A stretch of DNA of 64,000 bases from assembly GCF_002847285.1 (NCBI RefSeq), contig NZ_CP025407.1, forward strand, positions 6,451,001 through 6,515,000. The letters are read 5' to 3'. The notes under the pieces are model-generated. The model was not told where the DNA came from. It searched no databases and saw nothing but the letters and a program-made list of their open reading frames with translations. Below are positions 51,485 through 61,632 of the stretch, one piece after another; position 1 is the stretch's first letter; each line of letters opens with the position of its first letter. Made by a program: the position numbers and the translations under genes. Source of the DNA: Streptomyces sp. CMB-StM0423. GTDB lineage: Bacteria; Actinomycetota; Actinomycetes; Streptomycetales; Streptomycetaceae.

Positions 51485-53518
51485 TCAGGCGGACGGGAAC
51501 AGCTCGGCGTACACCGCGAAGGCGATCGCCAGCCCCGCCTGCGCCCAGAAGCGGTGGTACGTGAACTCAGGCGCGGGCCCGCCGTCCAGGTGGGCCTGCA
51601 CCTTCGGCCACTCCGGGTCGTCGCGGTACCACGAGCGCAGCTCGATGAACGTGACGCCCGGCTCGACGACGTCGCCGTTCGGCATCGTCCCCGACCAGCC
51701 GGCCGGGACGTACACCTCGTCGGCGAAGCGCCGGTAGTCGGCCCGGGTCTCCGGCACCGCGATGCCCAGGCCGTCGGCGTTCGCGGCCAGCGCGTCGAGC
51801 AGCCGCCCGGCGACGTCGGCCGTCGCGGTGTCGTCGGCCTTGGCCGCGTAGTACGTCAGCGTCTTGGCCAGCGCCGACGCGACGCCCACGTCCGTGCCGT
51901 ACTCCGCGATCGAGACGTGCAGCCCGGCGTTCGCGCCGGGGCTCGCCGGGTTCCAGGTGTCCGGCCGGCCCTGCCAGGACAGCGTCGCCGGGATACGGAA
52001 CGTGCCGTCGGCCTCCGCGGTGATCTCCGGCGTGACCCAGGCCACCCACTTCTCCAGCAGCGCCTGCGCGGTCGCGTTGCCGGAGGCGTAGTAGAGCTCC
52101 GCGACCCGCTCCATGGCCCAGCACTGCATGCCGAACCAGTTGTTGCTGGGCGGGTCGTGGTAGACGGGCTGCCAGTCGTAGGCCATCCCGTAGAACGTGG
52201 GGGTGCCGGCGGGCGGGCTGCCGTACTGGCCCTCCCAACTGTTGGTGCAGCCGCCCGCGATCCCGCCCTCCGCGGACTGCAGCCAGCGGAAGAACTCCAA
52301 CTGCCTGGTCAGGCTGGTCGACCAGTCGCTCTTCGCGCTCGGCGAGCGCGGGGTCAGCTCCGGGACGGTGGACAGCGCCCAGGCGGCGAAGGGGTTCTGG
52401 TAGCCCTGGTGGGAGGCGCCGTCGCCGATGCGCCAGGCCCAGCCGCCGCCACCGCCCGCGGCGCCGCCCCAGGCGTAGTACCAGGACAGCAGGTAGTGCT
52501 GGGAGCTGCGGCCGGAGCCCGCCGGGCAGCCGGTGGGGCTGGTGCAGTCGCCGATCTGCTTGAAGTACTTGTCGAACATCGAGTACCGCAGGTAGTCGCC
52601 CATCTTCGCGGCCCGCGCCACGGAGGCGGAGATCTGCCCCGCGTTGCCCTGCGCCCCGGCCCAGGTCAGCGCCCAGTACGCGGCCTGCACGGCGCGGGCG
52701 TCGGCGTCCGGGGCGTTGGTGTACTTCCACTGGCGGGCGTAGGAGGCGTCACCCACGAAGAGGTCGAGGTAGCCGTTGGGGCCGCCGTACTCGAAGAGGT
52801 CGGTCGTCGGCTGCGGGATGGTCTCCCAGACCGACTCCTCCGAGCCGCGCTGGTAGCTGTTGATGTACGAGGGGCCGGGCCCCGGGCCGTTCTGGCCGCC
52901 GCTGCCGGGGGTGTTGCCGTAGCCGTAGGTGTTGTCGACGTCGAGCAGCCAGTGCATCCCGTAGATGTCCATCGTCCCGTACGCGGACGCCAGTTCGGCC
53001 GCCAGCGGGTCCTGGCCGACGGACACGGACGGGTCGAGCCGCGCCGGGTACCGGGAGACGTCGGGGTGCTCGGGCGCGTAGGTCGCGGGCGCGCCCGGGT
53101 TGTACGAGCCGTTGGTGGGCTGGTCGGCGCGGGTCGGGATGATGTACTGCTCCGCCGCCTCCCAGGCGGCGTTGAACGGGCCCCAGTCGCCGGTGACCCT
53201 GCCGTACGCGGCCTCCAGCCACATCCAGTAGCTGAACGCCTCGGACGTCGTCTCGTGCCCGTGGTCGGGCGCCTCGACGATCAGTGTCTCCACGCTGTGG
53301 TAGGGGATGCCGTCCGGGCTGAAGTACCCGTTGGCAGGGTTCTTGATCTTCTCGTACTGGGCCAGGAAGAGGTCGTCGTACGGACCCTGCGGGGCCGCCG
53401 CCGTCGTCTCCTCGGGGGCCGTGCCGGCCCGGGCGGCGGTCGGTGCCGCGACGGCCGTCGCGAAGGCGGCGCCGCCGGCCGCGGCGGTGAACCGCCGGCG
53501 GGACAGTGACTTGGACAT
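51485..53518 (-). CDS. GH48 reducing-end cellobiohydrolase, Tat-exported
   Basis: The 677-residue product is a glycoside hydrolase family 48 enzyme, a processive exocellulase acting from reducing ends. A Tat signal peptide (SRRRFTAAAGGAAFATAV, cleavage probably after AARA near residue 31) is followed directly by the catalytic domain: YDDLFLAQYEKIKNPANGYFSPDGIPYHSVETLIVEAPDHGHETTSEAFSYWMWLEA, where Glu93 corresponds to the proton donor. GDWGPFNAAWEAAEQYIIPT and later blocks complete the fold. No cellulose-binding module or linker is present, which is unusual for a streptomycete GH48. It lies 243 bases after the GH6 gene. Confidence 0.94.
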   Translation of the reverse strand: MSKSLSRRRFTAAAGGAAFATAVAAPTAARAGTAPEETTAAAPQGPYDDLFLAQYEKIKNPANGYFSPDGIPYHSVETLIVEAPDHGHETTSEAFSYWMWLEAAYGRVTGDWGPFNAAWEAAEQYIIPTRADQPTNGSYNPGAPATYAPEHPDVSRYPARLDPSVSVGQDPLAAELASAYGTMDIYGMHWLLDVDNTYGYGNTPGSGGQNGPGPGPSYINSYQRGSEESVWETIPQPTTDLFEYGGPNGYLDLFVGDASYARQWKYTNAPDADARAVQAAYWALTWAGAQGNAGQISASVARAAKMGDYLRYSMFDKYFKQIGDCTSPTGCPAGSGRSSQHYLLSWYYAWGGAAGGGGGWAWRIGDGASHQGYQNPFAAWALSTVPELTPRSPSAKSDWSTSLTRQLEFFRWLQSAEGGIAGGCTNSWEGQYGSPPAGTPTFYGMAYDWQPVYHDPPSNNWFGMQCWAMERVAELYYASGNATAQALLEKWVAWVTPEITAEADGTFRIPATLSWQGRPDTWNPASPGANAGLHVSIAEYGTDVGVASALAKTLTYYAAKADDTATADVAGRLLDALAANADGLGIAVPETRADYRRFADEVYVPAGWSGTMPNGDVVEPGVTFIELRSWYRDDPEWPKVQAHLDGGPAPEFTYHRFWAQAGLAIAFAVYAELFPSA

Positions 53519-53669
53519 GGGGGGTCTCCTCGGGGAGCCCGCGGGCGCGCGGCCCGGCGGGAGGGGTGGAGGGTGGCGGCGCGGCCGCGGGACGGTACCG
53601 CGGGCGGGCGCCCGGCAGAGCCCGGGAGCCGGGGCGGGCCGCGCGGGGCAGGGTGCCGCGCCGTGGGTG

Positions 53670-53703
53670 CCCGGTGGCGGCCGTCCCGGGGGCCGCCACC
53701 GGG
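53670..53703 (-). terminator. Hairpin between the GH6 and GH48 genes
   Basis: CCCGGTGGCGGCC (53670-53682) pairs perfectly with GGCCGCCACCGGG (53691-53703) around eight bases. It follows the GH6 stop by about 60 bases on the minus strand. It may stop part of the transcription or stabilise the upstream mRNA. Nothing else was found in this 243-base gap. Confidence 0.6.
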
Positions 53704-53761
53704 CCGCTCCGCCGCCGGGATCCGGCGGCCGGCGGCGGAGGGTGGGGGGAACTCGCGTGCG

Positions 53762-55132
53762 CTAGTTCACCGGCGGGTTGGCGTTGGCGATCAGCTCGTC
53801 GAACTGCGCCTGGAACCAGTGGCCGGAGAGCGGCGCGTCCGGCAGGGCGCCCGACATGTTGTTCTGGTTGCGCGGGTTGCCCTGGTAGGTGGGATCGCAC
53901 ATCCGGTCGAAGCCCTTGCCCTCGTCGTTGTCGATCTCCTCGCTGGCGCCGTCCGACTCGCCCGGGGGCTTGATCCAGGCGTAGGCGTGGATGTTGGCCG
54001 CGGGCGAGGCGGCCGGCCGCGCACCGAGTCCTGCGCCGCTCTGGTTGCACCAGTTGCCGAGGTGGATCCGGCGGTCGGTGCGGCTGGCGTCGACGTATTC
54101 GTCGGCTGTCCCGCCGGTCGGGCCGGGGCCCGTCGGCCGCTCGGCGCCGCCCCAGCCGTTGCGCGAGGTGTCGATGATCGCGCCCATGCCGGACGGGAAC
54201 CCGGCGCTGGTGGCGGCCCGGGTCACGAACGCCTGGGCGAAGGACTGCTCGTCGACGTAGCGGTTCCAGTCGACCCACTTGCTGCTCTCGCGGATGGGCC
54301 GGCCGCCCACCGTGTCGTTGATCGAGAAGTACGGCTCCACGGTGGCGCTGTAGTTCGCGGTGTTGGCGGCGAAGCCGGTGACGTCCTGGGGGGTGGCGCC
54401 CTCGGCGTTGGCGGCCTGGTAGAGCAGGTTGGCGGTCGCCTGGAAGTTGTCGTCCCAGCCGATCCAGCCGTGGTGGCCGATGTCGATGTAGTTGTAGACG
54501 TTGCCGTTGTCGCCGAGCGCGGCGAGGTTGTAGCCCACGCCCTTGACGTAGTTGCCGTTGGCCTTCATCACGTCGCACTCGGGCGTGGCCGTGGGCCGGC
54601 CGCTGACGTTGGTGATGAGGTTGGGCAGCGAGTCGATCTCGACGACGTTGATGATCTTGAGGCTCTGGTACGCCGGGTCGTCGAGGATCGCGTCGATCGG
54701 GTCGATGAACTCGTTCTTGTACCTGTCGATCTCGGTCGGGCCCAGTTCGCCGTTGGAGGCGAGCGCGGCGCAGTCGCGGCCCGGCAGGTTGTACGTGACG
54801 ATCTGGATGGCGTCGGCGCCCTGGGACAGCGCCTCGTCCAGGTGCTCGCGCAGGCCCATGGCGTTGGAGCCCGCGGAGCCGCCGGTGATCGACCTGATGC
54901 TGTCGAGCCAGACGGCGGTCGGGGTGTCGGCGATGGCTCCGCCGCCGCCCTGGGTGGCCGCGGCGGACCAGTCGGGGTTCACGTACAACTGGCTGCCGGC
55001 GTACGGGTTGTCGCCGGGCGCCGCGGTCTCGGCCGCCGCGGGGGGCGCGGACAGCGAGTACGTCAGCAGGGTGCCGGTGGCGGCCAGCGCGGCCGCGCTG
55101 ACGCCGGTGACACGGAGGCGTGACTTTCTCAT
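53762..55132 (-). CDS. GH6 exocellobiohydrolase (Cel6B type), Sec-exported
   Basis: The 456-residue product has a Sec signal peptide (MRKSRLRVTGVSAAALAATG, cleavage probably after PAAA near 34) and a GH6 catalytic domain. The first family signature is VTYNLPGRDCAALASNGEL with Asp120, and the second is NVVEIDSLPNL with catalytic Asp167. The EID form and long loops are those of bacterial exo-acting Cel6B rather than endoglucanases. Like its partner it has no cellulose-binding module. The ATG follows AAGGAGAG. It is the first gene of the locus and has a CebR-type site upstream. Confidence 0.92.
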   Translation of the reverse strand: MRKSRLRVTGVSAAALAATGTLLTYSLSAPPAAAETAAPGDNPYAGSQLYVNPDWSAAATQGGGGAIADTPTAVWLDSIRSITGGSAGSNAMGLREHLDEALSQGADAIQIVTYNLPGRDCAALASNGELGPTEIDRYKNEFIDPIDAILDDPAYQSLKIINVVEIDSLPNLITNVSGRPTATPECDVMKANGNYVKGVGYNLAALGDNGNVYNYIDIGHHGWIGWDDNFQATANLLYQAANAEGATPQDVTGFAANTANYSATVEPYFSINDTVGGRPIRESSKWVDWNRYVDEQSFAQAFVTRAATSAGFPSGMGAIIDTSRNGWGGAERPTGPGPTGGTADEYVDASRTDRRIHLGNWCNQSGAGLGARPAASPAANIHAYAWIKPPGESDGASEEIDNDEGKGFDRMCDPTYQGNPRNQNNMSGALPDAPLSGHWFQAQFDELIANANPPVN

Positions 55133-55241
55133 GCGGCTCTCCTTCCACGCCCGTACCGGGCGTTGGAGGTGGGGGGTTGCGGGGGTGTGCGTGGGGGGCC
55201 GTTCCGGAGCGCGCGACTTCTCACGATTACTGACGAGTACA

Positions 55242-55247
55242 TGTCAA
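55242..55247 (-). promoter_or_regulatory. Candidate -35 element upstream of the GH6 gene
   Basis: On the minus strand TTGACA stands at 55242-55247 in an unusually A+T-rich patch (about 55220-55255). No convincing -10 is seen at the right distance, and an imperfect palindrome TGAC-GAGTACAT-GTCA overlaps it, so this could instead be a second regulator site. Confidence 0.3.
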
Positions 55248-55293
55248 TAATGGATCTTCCCGCCGCACGTCCCGAGCGGTGGTGTGTGAAGTG

Positions 55294-55307
55294 TGGGAGC
55301 GCTCCCA
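55294..55307. promoter_or_regulatory. CebR-type operator TGGGAGCGCTCCCA
   Basis: This is a perfect 14-base palindrome identical to the operator bound by the LacI-family repressor CebR, which shuts off cellulase and cellobiose genes in Streptomyces until cello-oligosaccharide is present. It lies 162 bases upstream of the GH6 start. Its presence makes cello-oligosaccharide induction of this locus likely. Confidence 0.9.
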
Positions 55308-55343
55308 TATCGCGCTGCGAGGCTAACAGCTCAAAGAAGTGTT

Positions 55344-55378
55344 GTGAAGAGCCCGCCCACGAAGACGGGCGTCTTCAC
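55344..55378 (-). terminator. Hairpin after the PanE-like gene
   Basis: GTGAAGA-GCCCG (55344-55355) pairs with CGGGC-g-TCTTCAC (55366-55378) with one bulged base and a ten-base loop. On the minus strand it lies 45 bases after the PanE-like stop and before the cellulase promoter region, and is followed by a fairly U-rich stretch. Confidence 0.55.
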
Positions 55379-55423
55379 TGCTCGTAGGGTGCGCCCTCGC
55401 CGCGCCCGCGCTACGCGCCTGCC

Positions 55424-56323
55424 CTACGCGCCCGCCCGCGCCCCGATCTCCGCGACCAGCCGCTCCGCCACCGGCACCGCGATCCCGTGCGCCCGCGCGG
55501 CGCGCAGCAGCGCGCCGCCGATGGCGTCGAGTTCGAGGGGGCGGCCCGCCTCCGCGTCGCGGAGCATCGAGGACTTCGTACGGGCCGGGAAGGTGTCGTA
55601 CATCGACGCCACCGCGTCCGCGTCCACCCGCGCCCCGGACGCGCCCGCCACCGCGGCGGTCTCCGCGAGCAGCGCCAGCATCTCGTCCCGGTGCCCGGTC
55701 CTCACGCCGCCGACGGGCACGCCGTGGCGGGTGGTGAGCAGCGCCATCGGCGCGAGGAAGGCCATCTTCGTCCACAGGACGCTCGGCTCGTCGTCCCGCA
55801 CCTGCACCTCGGCGCCGGCGTCGGTCAGCACCCGGGCCGCCGCCTCCAGCCGCTCCGGCGGCGCGGTGGCGGAGGCGAGCGAGACCCTGGTGAAGGGGCT
55901 GCCGTGCTCGATCAGCCCGGGGGCGACCCGGGTGGACTCCACGGTGATGGTGCCCGCGGCGACCTGCTCGGGCCGGTAGCGCTCGCGCAGGGCGGCCATG
56001 TGGTCGACGCCGTTGAGCAGCGGCACCACGAGCGCGTCGCCGAGCGCCGCGGGAGGCACCCGTTCCAGCGCGGCGTCGAAGGCGGTGGCCTTGACGGCGA
56101 CGATGCACAGGTCCACGGGCGCGCGCAGCTCGGTGTCGCCCGCCACGTTGGTGGCGAAGTCGCCGAACTGCCTGCTGTTGACGGTGATTCCGTCCGCCTG
56201 GAGCGCGCCGGCGGTCGCGGGGCCGGCCACACAGGTCACCCGGTGCCCGGCCCGGGCCAGCAGCCCGGCGAGCAGCCCGCCGACCCCGCCGGGGCCGAGA
56301 ACGGCAGCGTTCATCGTGTCCAT
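55424..56323 (-). CDS. 2-dehydropantoate 2-reductase (PanE/ApbA family)
   Basis: The 299-residue product starts with the NAD(P)-binding loop MNAAVLGPGGVGGLLAGLLARAGH. It has CIVAVKATAFDAALE, VPLLNGVDHM and the C-terminal helical domain with the conserved lysine in VLWTKMAFLAPMALLTTRHG and SSMLRDAEAGRPLELDAIGGALLRAARAHG. It reduces ketopantoate or a similar 2-keto acid with NADPH. Several paralogues are usual in Streptomyces, so a role in pantothenate synthesis is not certain. The ATG at 56323 is seven bases after a TTTACT hexamer and is preferred over the longer frame. Confidence 0.88.
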   Translation of the reverse strand: MDTMNAAVLGPGGVGGLLAGLLARAGHRVTCVAGPATAGALQADGITVNSRQFGDFATNVAGDTELRAPVDLCIVAVKATAFDAALERVPPAALGDALVVPLLNGVDHMAALRERYRPEQVAAGTITVESTRVAPGLIEHGSPFTRVSLASATAPPERLEAAARVLTDAGAEVQVRDDEPSVLWTKMAFLAPMALLTTRHGVPVGGVRTGHRDEMLALLAETAAVAGASGARVDADAVASMYDTFPARTKSSMLRDAEAGRPLELDAIGGALLRAARAHGIAVPVAERLVAEIGARAGA

Positions 56324-56330
56324 GCGGAGC

Positions 56331-56336
56331 AGTAAA
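56331..56336 (-). promoter_or_regulatory. -10 element for the PanE-like gene
   Basis: On the minus strand TTTACT lies seven bases before the ATG at 56323, with no ribosome-binding site, suggesting a leaderless mRNA. Confidence 0.4.
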
Positions 56337-56483
56337 GGCCAGTCGGCCGGGGACGTCCACACCCCCCGCGGTCAGCTCCGCGGCGCCGCCACGACGAGCC
56401 GGGCGGGGCGCACGTCGGCGTCGCGCGGCGGCTGGACCGGAGGTACCGGAGGCTGGGCGACGGGGGAGGCGGCTGAGCCGGGG

Positions 56484-57002
56484 TCATCCGGGGGCGAAGG
56501 GGGGCAGCTCGGTCAGGGGGCGGATGGCCGCCGGCGGGAAGTCCGGCCATGAGTCCGGCGCCTCCTGGTCCAGATCGCGCAGATGCCCGTCGATGAAGCG
56601 CTGGGCGTTGCGCAGAGCCCGGGCGGCGGTGGCGGCGTCGATGCGACCGTCCTCCAGCGCGCCGGCCAGCTCGTCGAGGTCCAGGACTTCGTAGCGCCGG
56701 CTGGAGGGGAGCACGATGACGTCCACGTAGAGGTCGTGCACCACCAGCCGCTTCGGGCCCGCTTCCTCCAGTTCGACCACGTCGACGTACCAGCCGCCTT
56801 CGAGCGCGCCGGCGAAGGTGCCCGGCCTGGTGAGCTGGATCCCGGCGTCGCCGACGACGAAGCAGCGGTCGGTCGTGGGCCGGCCGGGGACCTGCCAGGG
56901 GGGAAGGATCCGGAGGTCGTAGGCCACGAGGCCGTCGTCGGTGCGGACGCCGGGGCACCATTGCCCGCTGCGGTGGTGGACGCGCACGTCTTCGAGGAAC
57001 AC
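56484..57002 (-). CDS. DUF402-domain protein
   Basis: The 172-residue product matches the DUF402/FomD-like fold, whose members are metal-dependent nucleotide or phosphonate diphosphatases. Seen here are the central GGWYVDVVELEEAGPKRLVVHDLYVDVIVLPSSRRYEVLDLDELAGALEDG with its acidic residues and the C-terminal helix. The start is a GTG. It is downstream of sdhB by 92 bases on the same strand. The actual substrate is unknown. Confidence 0.8.
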   Translation of the reverse strand: MFLEDVRVHHRSGQWCPGVRTDDGLVAYDLRILPPWQVPGRPTTDRCFVVGDAGIQLTRPGTFAGALEGGWYVDVVELEEAGPKRLVVHDLYVDVIVLPSSRRYEVLDLDELAGALEDGRIDAATAARALRNAQRFIDGHLRDLDQEAPDSWPDFPPAAIRPLTELPPFAPG

Positions 57003-57094
57003 GAGGGGCTACGCGGCCGGGGCCGGTCTTCCGGGCGTCTGGAAGCTACTCATAGGGGGATCACGCGTAAGGATGTGCCCGGCACGGGGCCGGA

Positions 57095-57834
57095 CTACGC
57101 CGACTTCCGGGCCGCGCGCAGGAATTCGCGGTTCAGCGACGAGATCGCCTGCAGCGGGATGCCCTTCGGGCAGGCCACCGCGCACTCGCCGGTGTTCGTG
57201 CAGCCGCCGAAGCCCTCGTCGTCCATCCGGCCGACCATGTCCAGCACCCGCGACTCCCGCTCCGGTGCCCCCTGCGGCAGCGCGCCCAGGTGCACGACCT
57301 TCGCGGCGGTGAACAGCATCGCCGAGCCGTTGGGGCAGGCCGCCACGCACGCGCCGCAGCCGATGCACTCCGCGTGCTCGAAGGCCGTCTCCGCGGCCGG
57401 CTTGGGCACGGGGGTCGCGTGCGCGTCGGGGGCGCTGCCGGTGGGGGCGGTGATGTAGCCGCCGGCGCCGATGATCCGGTCGAACGCCGACCGGTCCACG
57501 ACCAGATCCTTCACCACCGGGAACGCCGCCGCCCGCCACGGCTCGACGTCGATGACGTCCCCGTCCGCGAACGACCGCATGTGCAACTGGCACGCCGTCG
57601 TCCGCTCCGGCCCGTGCGCCCGCCCGTTGATGACGACCCCGCACGCCCCGCAGATGCCCTCGCGGCAGTCGTGGTCGAAGGCGACGGGCTCGTCGCCGGC
57701 GAGGATCAGCCGCTCGTTGAGGGTGTCCAGCACCTCCAGGAACGACATCTCCGGCGTGACGTCCCCGACCTCGTACGAGACCATCTCGCCCGCCGCGTCG
57801 GGCCCCGCCTGCCGCCAGACCCGCAGGGTCACCT

Positions 57835-57838
<4 letters not shown>
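57095..57838 (-). CDS. sdhB: Succinate dehydrogenase/fumarate reductase iron-sulfur subunit
   Basis: The 247-residue product carries the electron-transfer clusters of complex II: [2Fe-2S] in DHDCREGICGACGVVINGR, [4Fe-4S] in AECIGCGACVAACPNGSAM, and [3Fe-4S] in CTNTGECAVACPKGIPLQAI. The ATG overlaps the sdhA stop (ATGA). The subunit docks with SdhA and the membrane anchor SdhC on the inner face of the membrane. Confidence 0.95.
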
Positions 57839-59784
<1,946 letters not shown>

Positions 59785-59786
59785 CC

Positions 59787-60542
59787 TCAGTTCACGACTC
59801 CCGTCATGACGGCTACGGGGAGGGAGATGAAGCCGCAGGTCAGCACCAGTGCAAGGGTGTTGGTGACGGCCTTGAGGGCCCGCTCGCGGGCCGGGCCGGC
59901 GACGCCGAGGGTCTGCACGGCGCTCCAGAAGCCGTGCCGCAGGTGCAGCCCGAGGGCGAGCATCGCGGTGATGTAGACGACGTTGCCGTACCAGGTGGAG
60001 AAGGTGGCGACGGTGTTCTCGTACGGGCGGCCGGTCTGGGCGTTCTCGTTCACGGTCAGCGTCGTCAGGTCGAGGATGTGCCAGACGATGAAGAGGCCGA
60101 GGATCACCCCGCCCCAGCGCATGGTGCGGGTGGCGTAGCTCGCGCGCCTGCGCTTGTGGACGTACGCGACCGGGCGCGCGGCGATGTCGCGGCGGCTGAG
60201 CTGGTACGCGGTCACGCCGTGCAGCACGACGGCGACCACCAGCACGACGCGGATCATCCACAGGGCCCACTCGTAGTGCAGCACCGGGCCGCCGAGGGTG
60301 CGCAGCCAGTGGCCGTAGTCGTTGAACTCCTCGGCGCCGTAGAAGATCTTGAGGTTGCCGACCAGATGGGCCACGAGGTAGGCGAGCATGATCAGGCCGG
60401 TGACGGCCAGCACCGTCTTCTTGCCGACGGTGGAGCGCCACAGCAGCGCGAGGAGCGACGGCGGGTAGGCCCGCGGGCGGGCCGGCTCCCGGACGGGTTT
60501 GCCGACGGCGGGCTTCGGCGCCGGCTTGGTGGTCAGGGCCAT
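59787..60542 (-). CDS. sdhC: Succinate dehydrogenase cytochrome b558 subunit
   Basis: The 251-residue membrane anchor has five hydrophobic segments and the haem-binding histidines in LAYLVAHLVGNLKIF, VVLHGVTAYQLSR, IVWHILDLTTLTVN and LGLHLRHGFWSAVQTLG. This is the single-subunit, di-haem type that passes electrons to menaquinone. A proline-rich cytoplasmic tail of about 30 residues precedes the first helix. It is the first gene of the operon, divergent from lysR. Confidence 0.93.
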   Translation of the reverse strand: MALTTKPAPKPAVGKPVREPARPRAYPPSLLALLWRSTVGKKTVLAVTGLIMLAYLVAHLVGNLKIFYGAEEFNDYGHWLRTLGGPVLHYEWALWMIRVVLVVAVVLHGVTAYQLSRRDIAARPVAYVHKRRRASYATRTMRWGGVILGLFIVWHILDLTTLTVNENAQTGRPYENTVATFSTWYGNVVYITAMLALGLHLRHGFWSAVQTLGVAGPARERALKAVTNTLALVLTCGFISLPVAVMTGVVN

Positions 60543-60599
60543 GACTGTGACGGTAGGGAAGCCACCCGGGATCCGTCCAAGACATGAATTCGCTGCTTT

Positions 60600-60618
60600 C
60601 GATAGGCAGTGGCTATCG
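60600..60618. promoter_or_regulatory. LysR-type operator in the sdhC-lysR gap
   Basis: CGATAG (60600-60605) and CTATCG (60613-60618) are perfect inverted repeats around seven bases. They contain the T-N11-A LysR box and match the ATAG-N7-CTAT form. The site is in the 94-base gap between the divergent sdhC and lysR genes, so it is probably bound by this LysR protein. Confidence 0.8.
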
Positions 60619-60624
60619 TCGGGC

Positions 60625-60630
60625 TACGCT
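60625..60630 (+). promoter_or_regulatory. -10 element for leaderless lysR
   Basis: TACGCT lies six bases before the lysR ATG at 60637. The corresponding -35 position falls inside the LysR operator, which would allow autoregulation. Confidence 0.5.
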
Positions 60631-60636
60631 GGATCC

Positions 60637-61545
60637 ATGCACCTGCAGCAGCTTCGCTACTTCGCCGCCGTCGCCGAGACCCGCCACTTCACCCGGGCCG
60701 CCGAGCGCGAGCACGTGGCGCAGCCGTCGCTGTCGCAGTCCGTGCGGGCGCTGGAGCGGGAGCTGGGCGCCGAGCTGTTCCACCGGGCCCGCGGGCACAT
60801 TACGCTCACCGACGCCGGCGAGGCGCTGCTGCCGCTGGCGCGGCGGATCCTCGCCGACACCGAGACGGCGCGGCGGGAGGTGCAGGAGGTCGCGCAGTTG
60901 CGGCGCGGGCGGGTGCGGCTGGGGGCCACGCCGAGCCTGTGCGCGAGCCTGGTGCCGGACGCGCTGCGCACGTTCCACGCCCGCTACCCGGGCATCGAGC
61001 TGCACGTCCACGAGGACGGCTCGCAGGATCTCGTGCGGACGCTCGCGGCCGGCGAGCTGGACCTCGCCCTGGTCATCACGCCGCTGGCGGGGCAGGCGCC
61101 GGCGCTGACGACGACGGAGCTGCTCCGTGAGGAGCTGGTCGTGGTCTCGTCGCCGGACGCGCCGCCGGTCACCGGGGCGGGAGGCGCGGTCCTGCGCATC
61201 CGGATCGGGGATCTGCGGGGGCGGCCGCTGGCGATGTTCCGGCACGGGTACGACCTGCGGGAGCTGACGGTCGCGGCGTGCCGGGAGGCGGGCTTCGAGC
61301 CGGAGTTCGGGGTGGAGGGCGGGGAGATGGACGCGGTGCTGGGGTTCGTGCGGGCCGGGCTCGGGGTGGCGGTGGTGCCGAGCATGGTCGCCGAGCGCTC
61401 GGGGCTGCGGACGACGGCGTTCGCGGCGCCGGGGCTGCACCGGACGATCTCCGTGGCGCACCGGGGCGATGTGTCGCCGCCCCGGGCGGCGCGGGAGCTG
61501 CGCCGGCTGCTGATCAGCGCGGTCGGCGGCGGCTCGGGAGCGTGA
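60637..61545 (+). CDS. LysR-family regulator divergent from sdhCAB
   Basis: The 302-residue product has the N-terminal winged helix-turn-helix MHLQQLRYFAAVAETRHFTRAAEREHVAQPSLSQSVRALERELGAELFHR and a LysR effector-binding domain. The effector domain has GRVRLGATPSLCASLVPDALRTFHARYPGIELHVHEDGS and GFVRAGLGVAVVPSM. Divergent placement and the operator suggest it controls the succinate dehydrogenase operon. Its only conspicuous cysteines are in the effector domain (PSLCASL and VAACREAG); whether they sense redox state is unknown. Start at ATG 60637 fits the leaderless promoter. Confidence 0.92.
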   Translation: MHLQQLRYFAAVAETRHFTRAAEREHVAQPSLSQSVRALERELGAELFHRARGHITLTDAGEALLPLARRILADTETARREVQEVAQLRRGRVRLGATPSLCASLVPDALRTFHARYPGIELHVHEDGSQDLVRTLAAGELDLALVITPLAGQAPALTTTELLREELVVVSSPDAPPVTGAGGAVLRIRIGDLRGRPLAMFRHGYDLRELTVAACREAGFEPEFGVEGGEMDAVLGFVRAGLGVAVVPSMVAERSGLRTTAFAAPGLHRTISVAHRGDVSPPRAARELRRLLISAVGGGSGA

Positions 61546-61589
61546 CCGGGGGAGCGCCGCGGCCGTACGGGAACGGGGACGCCCCGCGC

Positions 61590-61624
61590 GGTGCCGCGGC
61601 CGTACGGGAGACGGCCGCGGCACC
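61590..61624. terminator. Terminator between convergent lysR and the GH3 gene
   Basis: GGTGCCGCGGCCGT (61590-61603) pairs with ACGGCCGCGGCACC (61611-61624) over 14 perfect pairs with a seven-base loop. It lies between two convergent stops and can end both transcripts. Confidence 0.8.
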
Positions 61625-61632
61625 CCGCCGTC

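Noticed and set aside
57009..57052. 14-codon minus-strand frame in the sdhB-DUF402 gap
   Set aside because: Very short, no ribosome-binding site and no reason to think it is translated.
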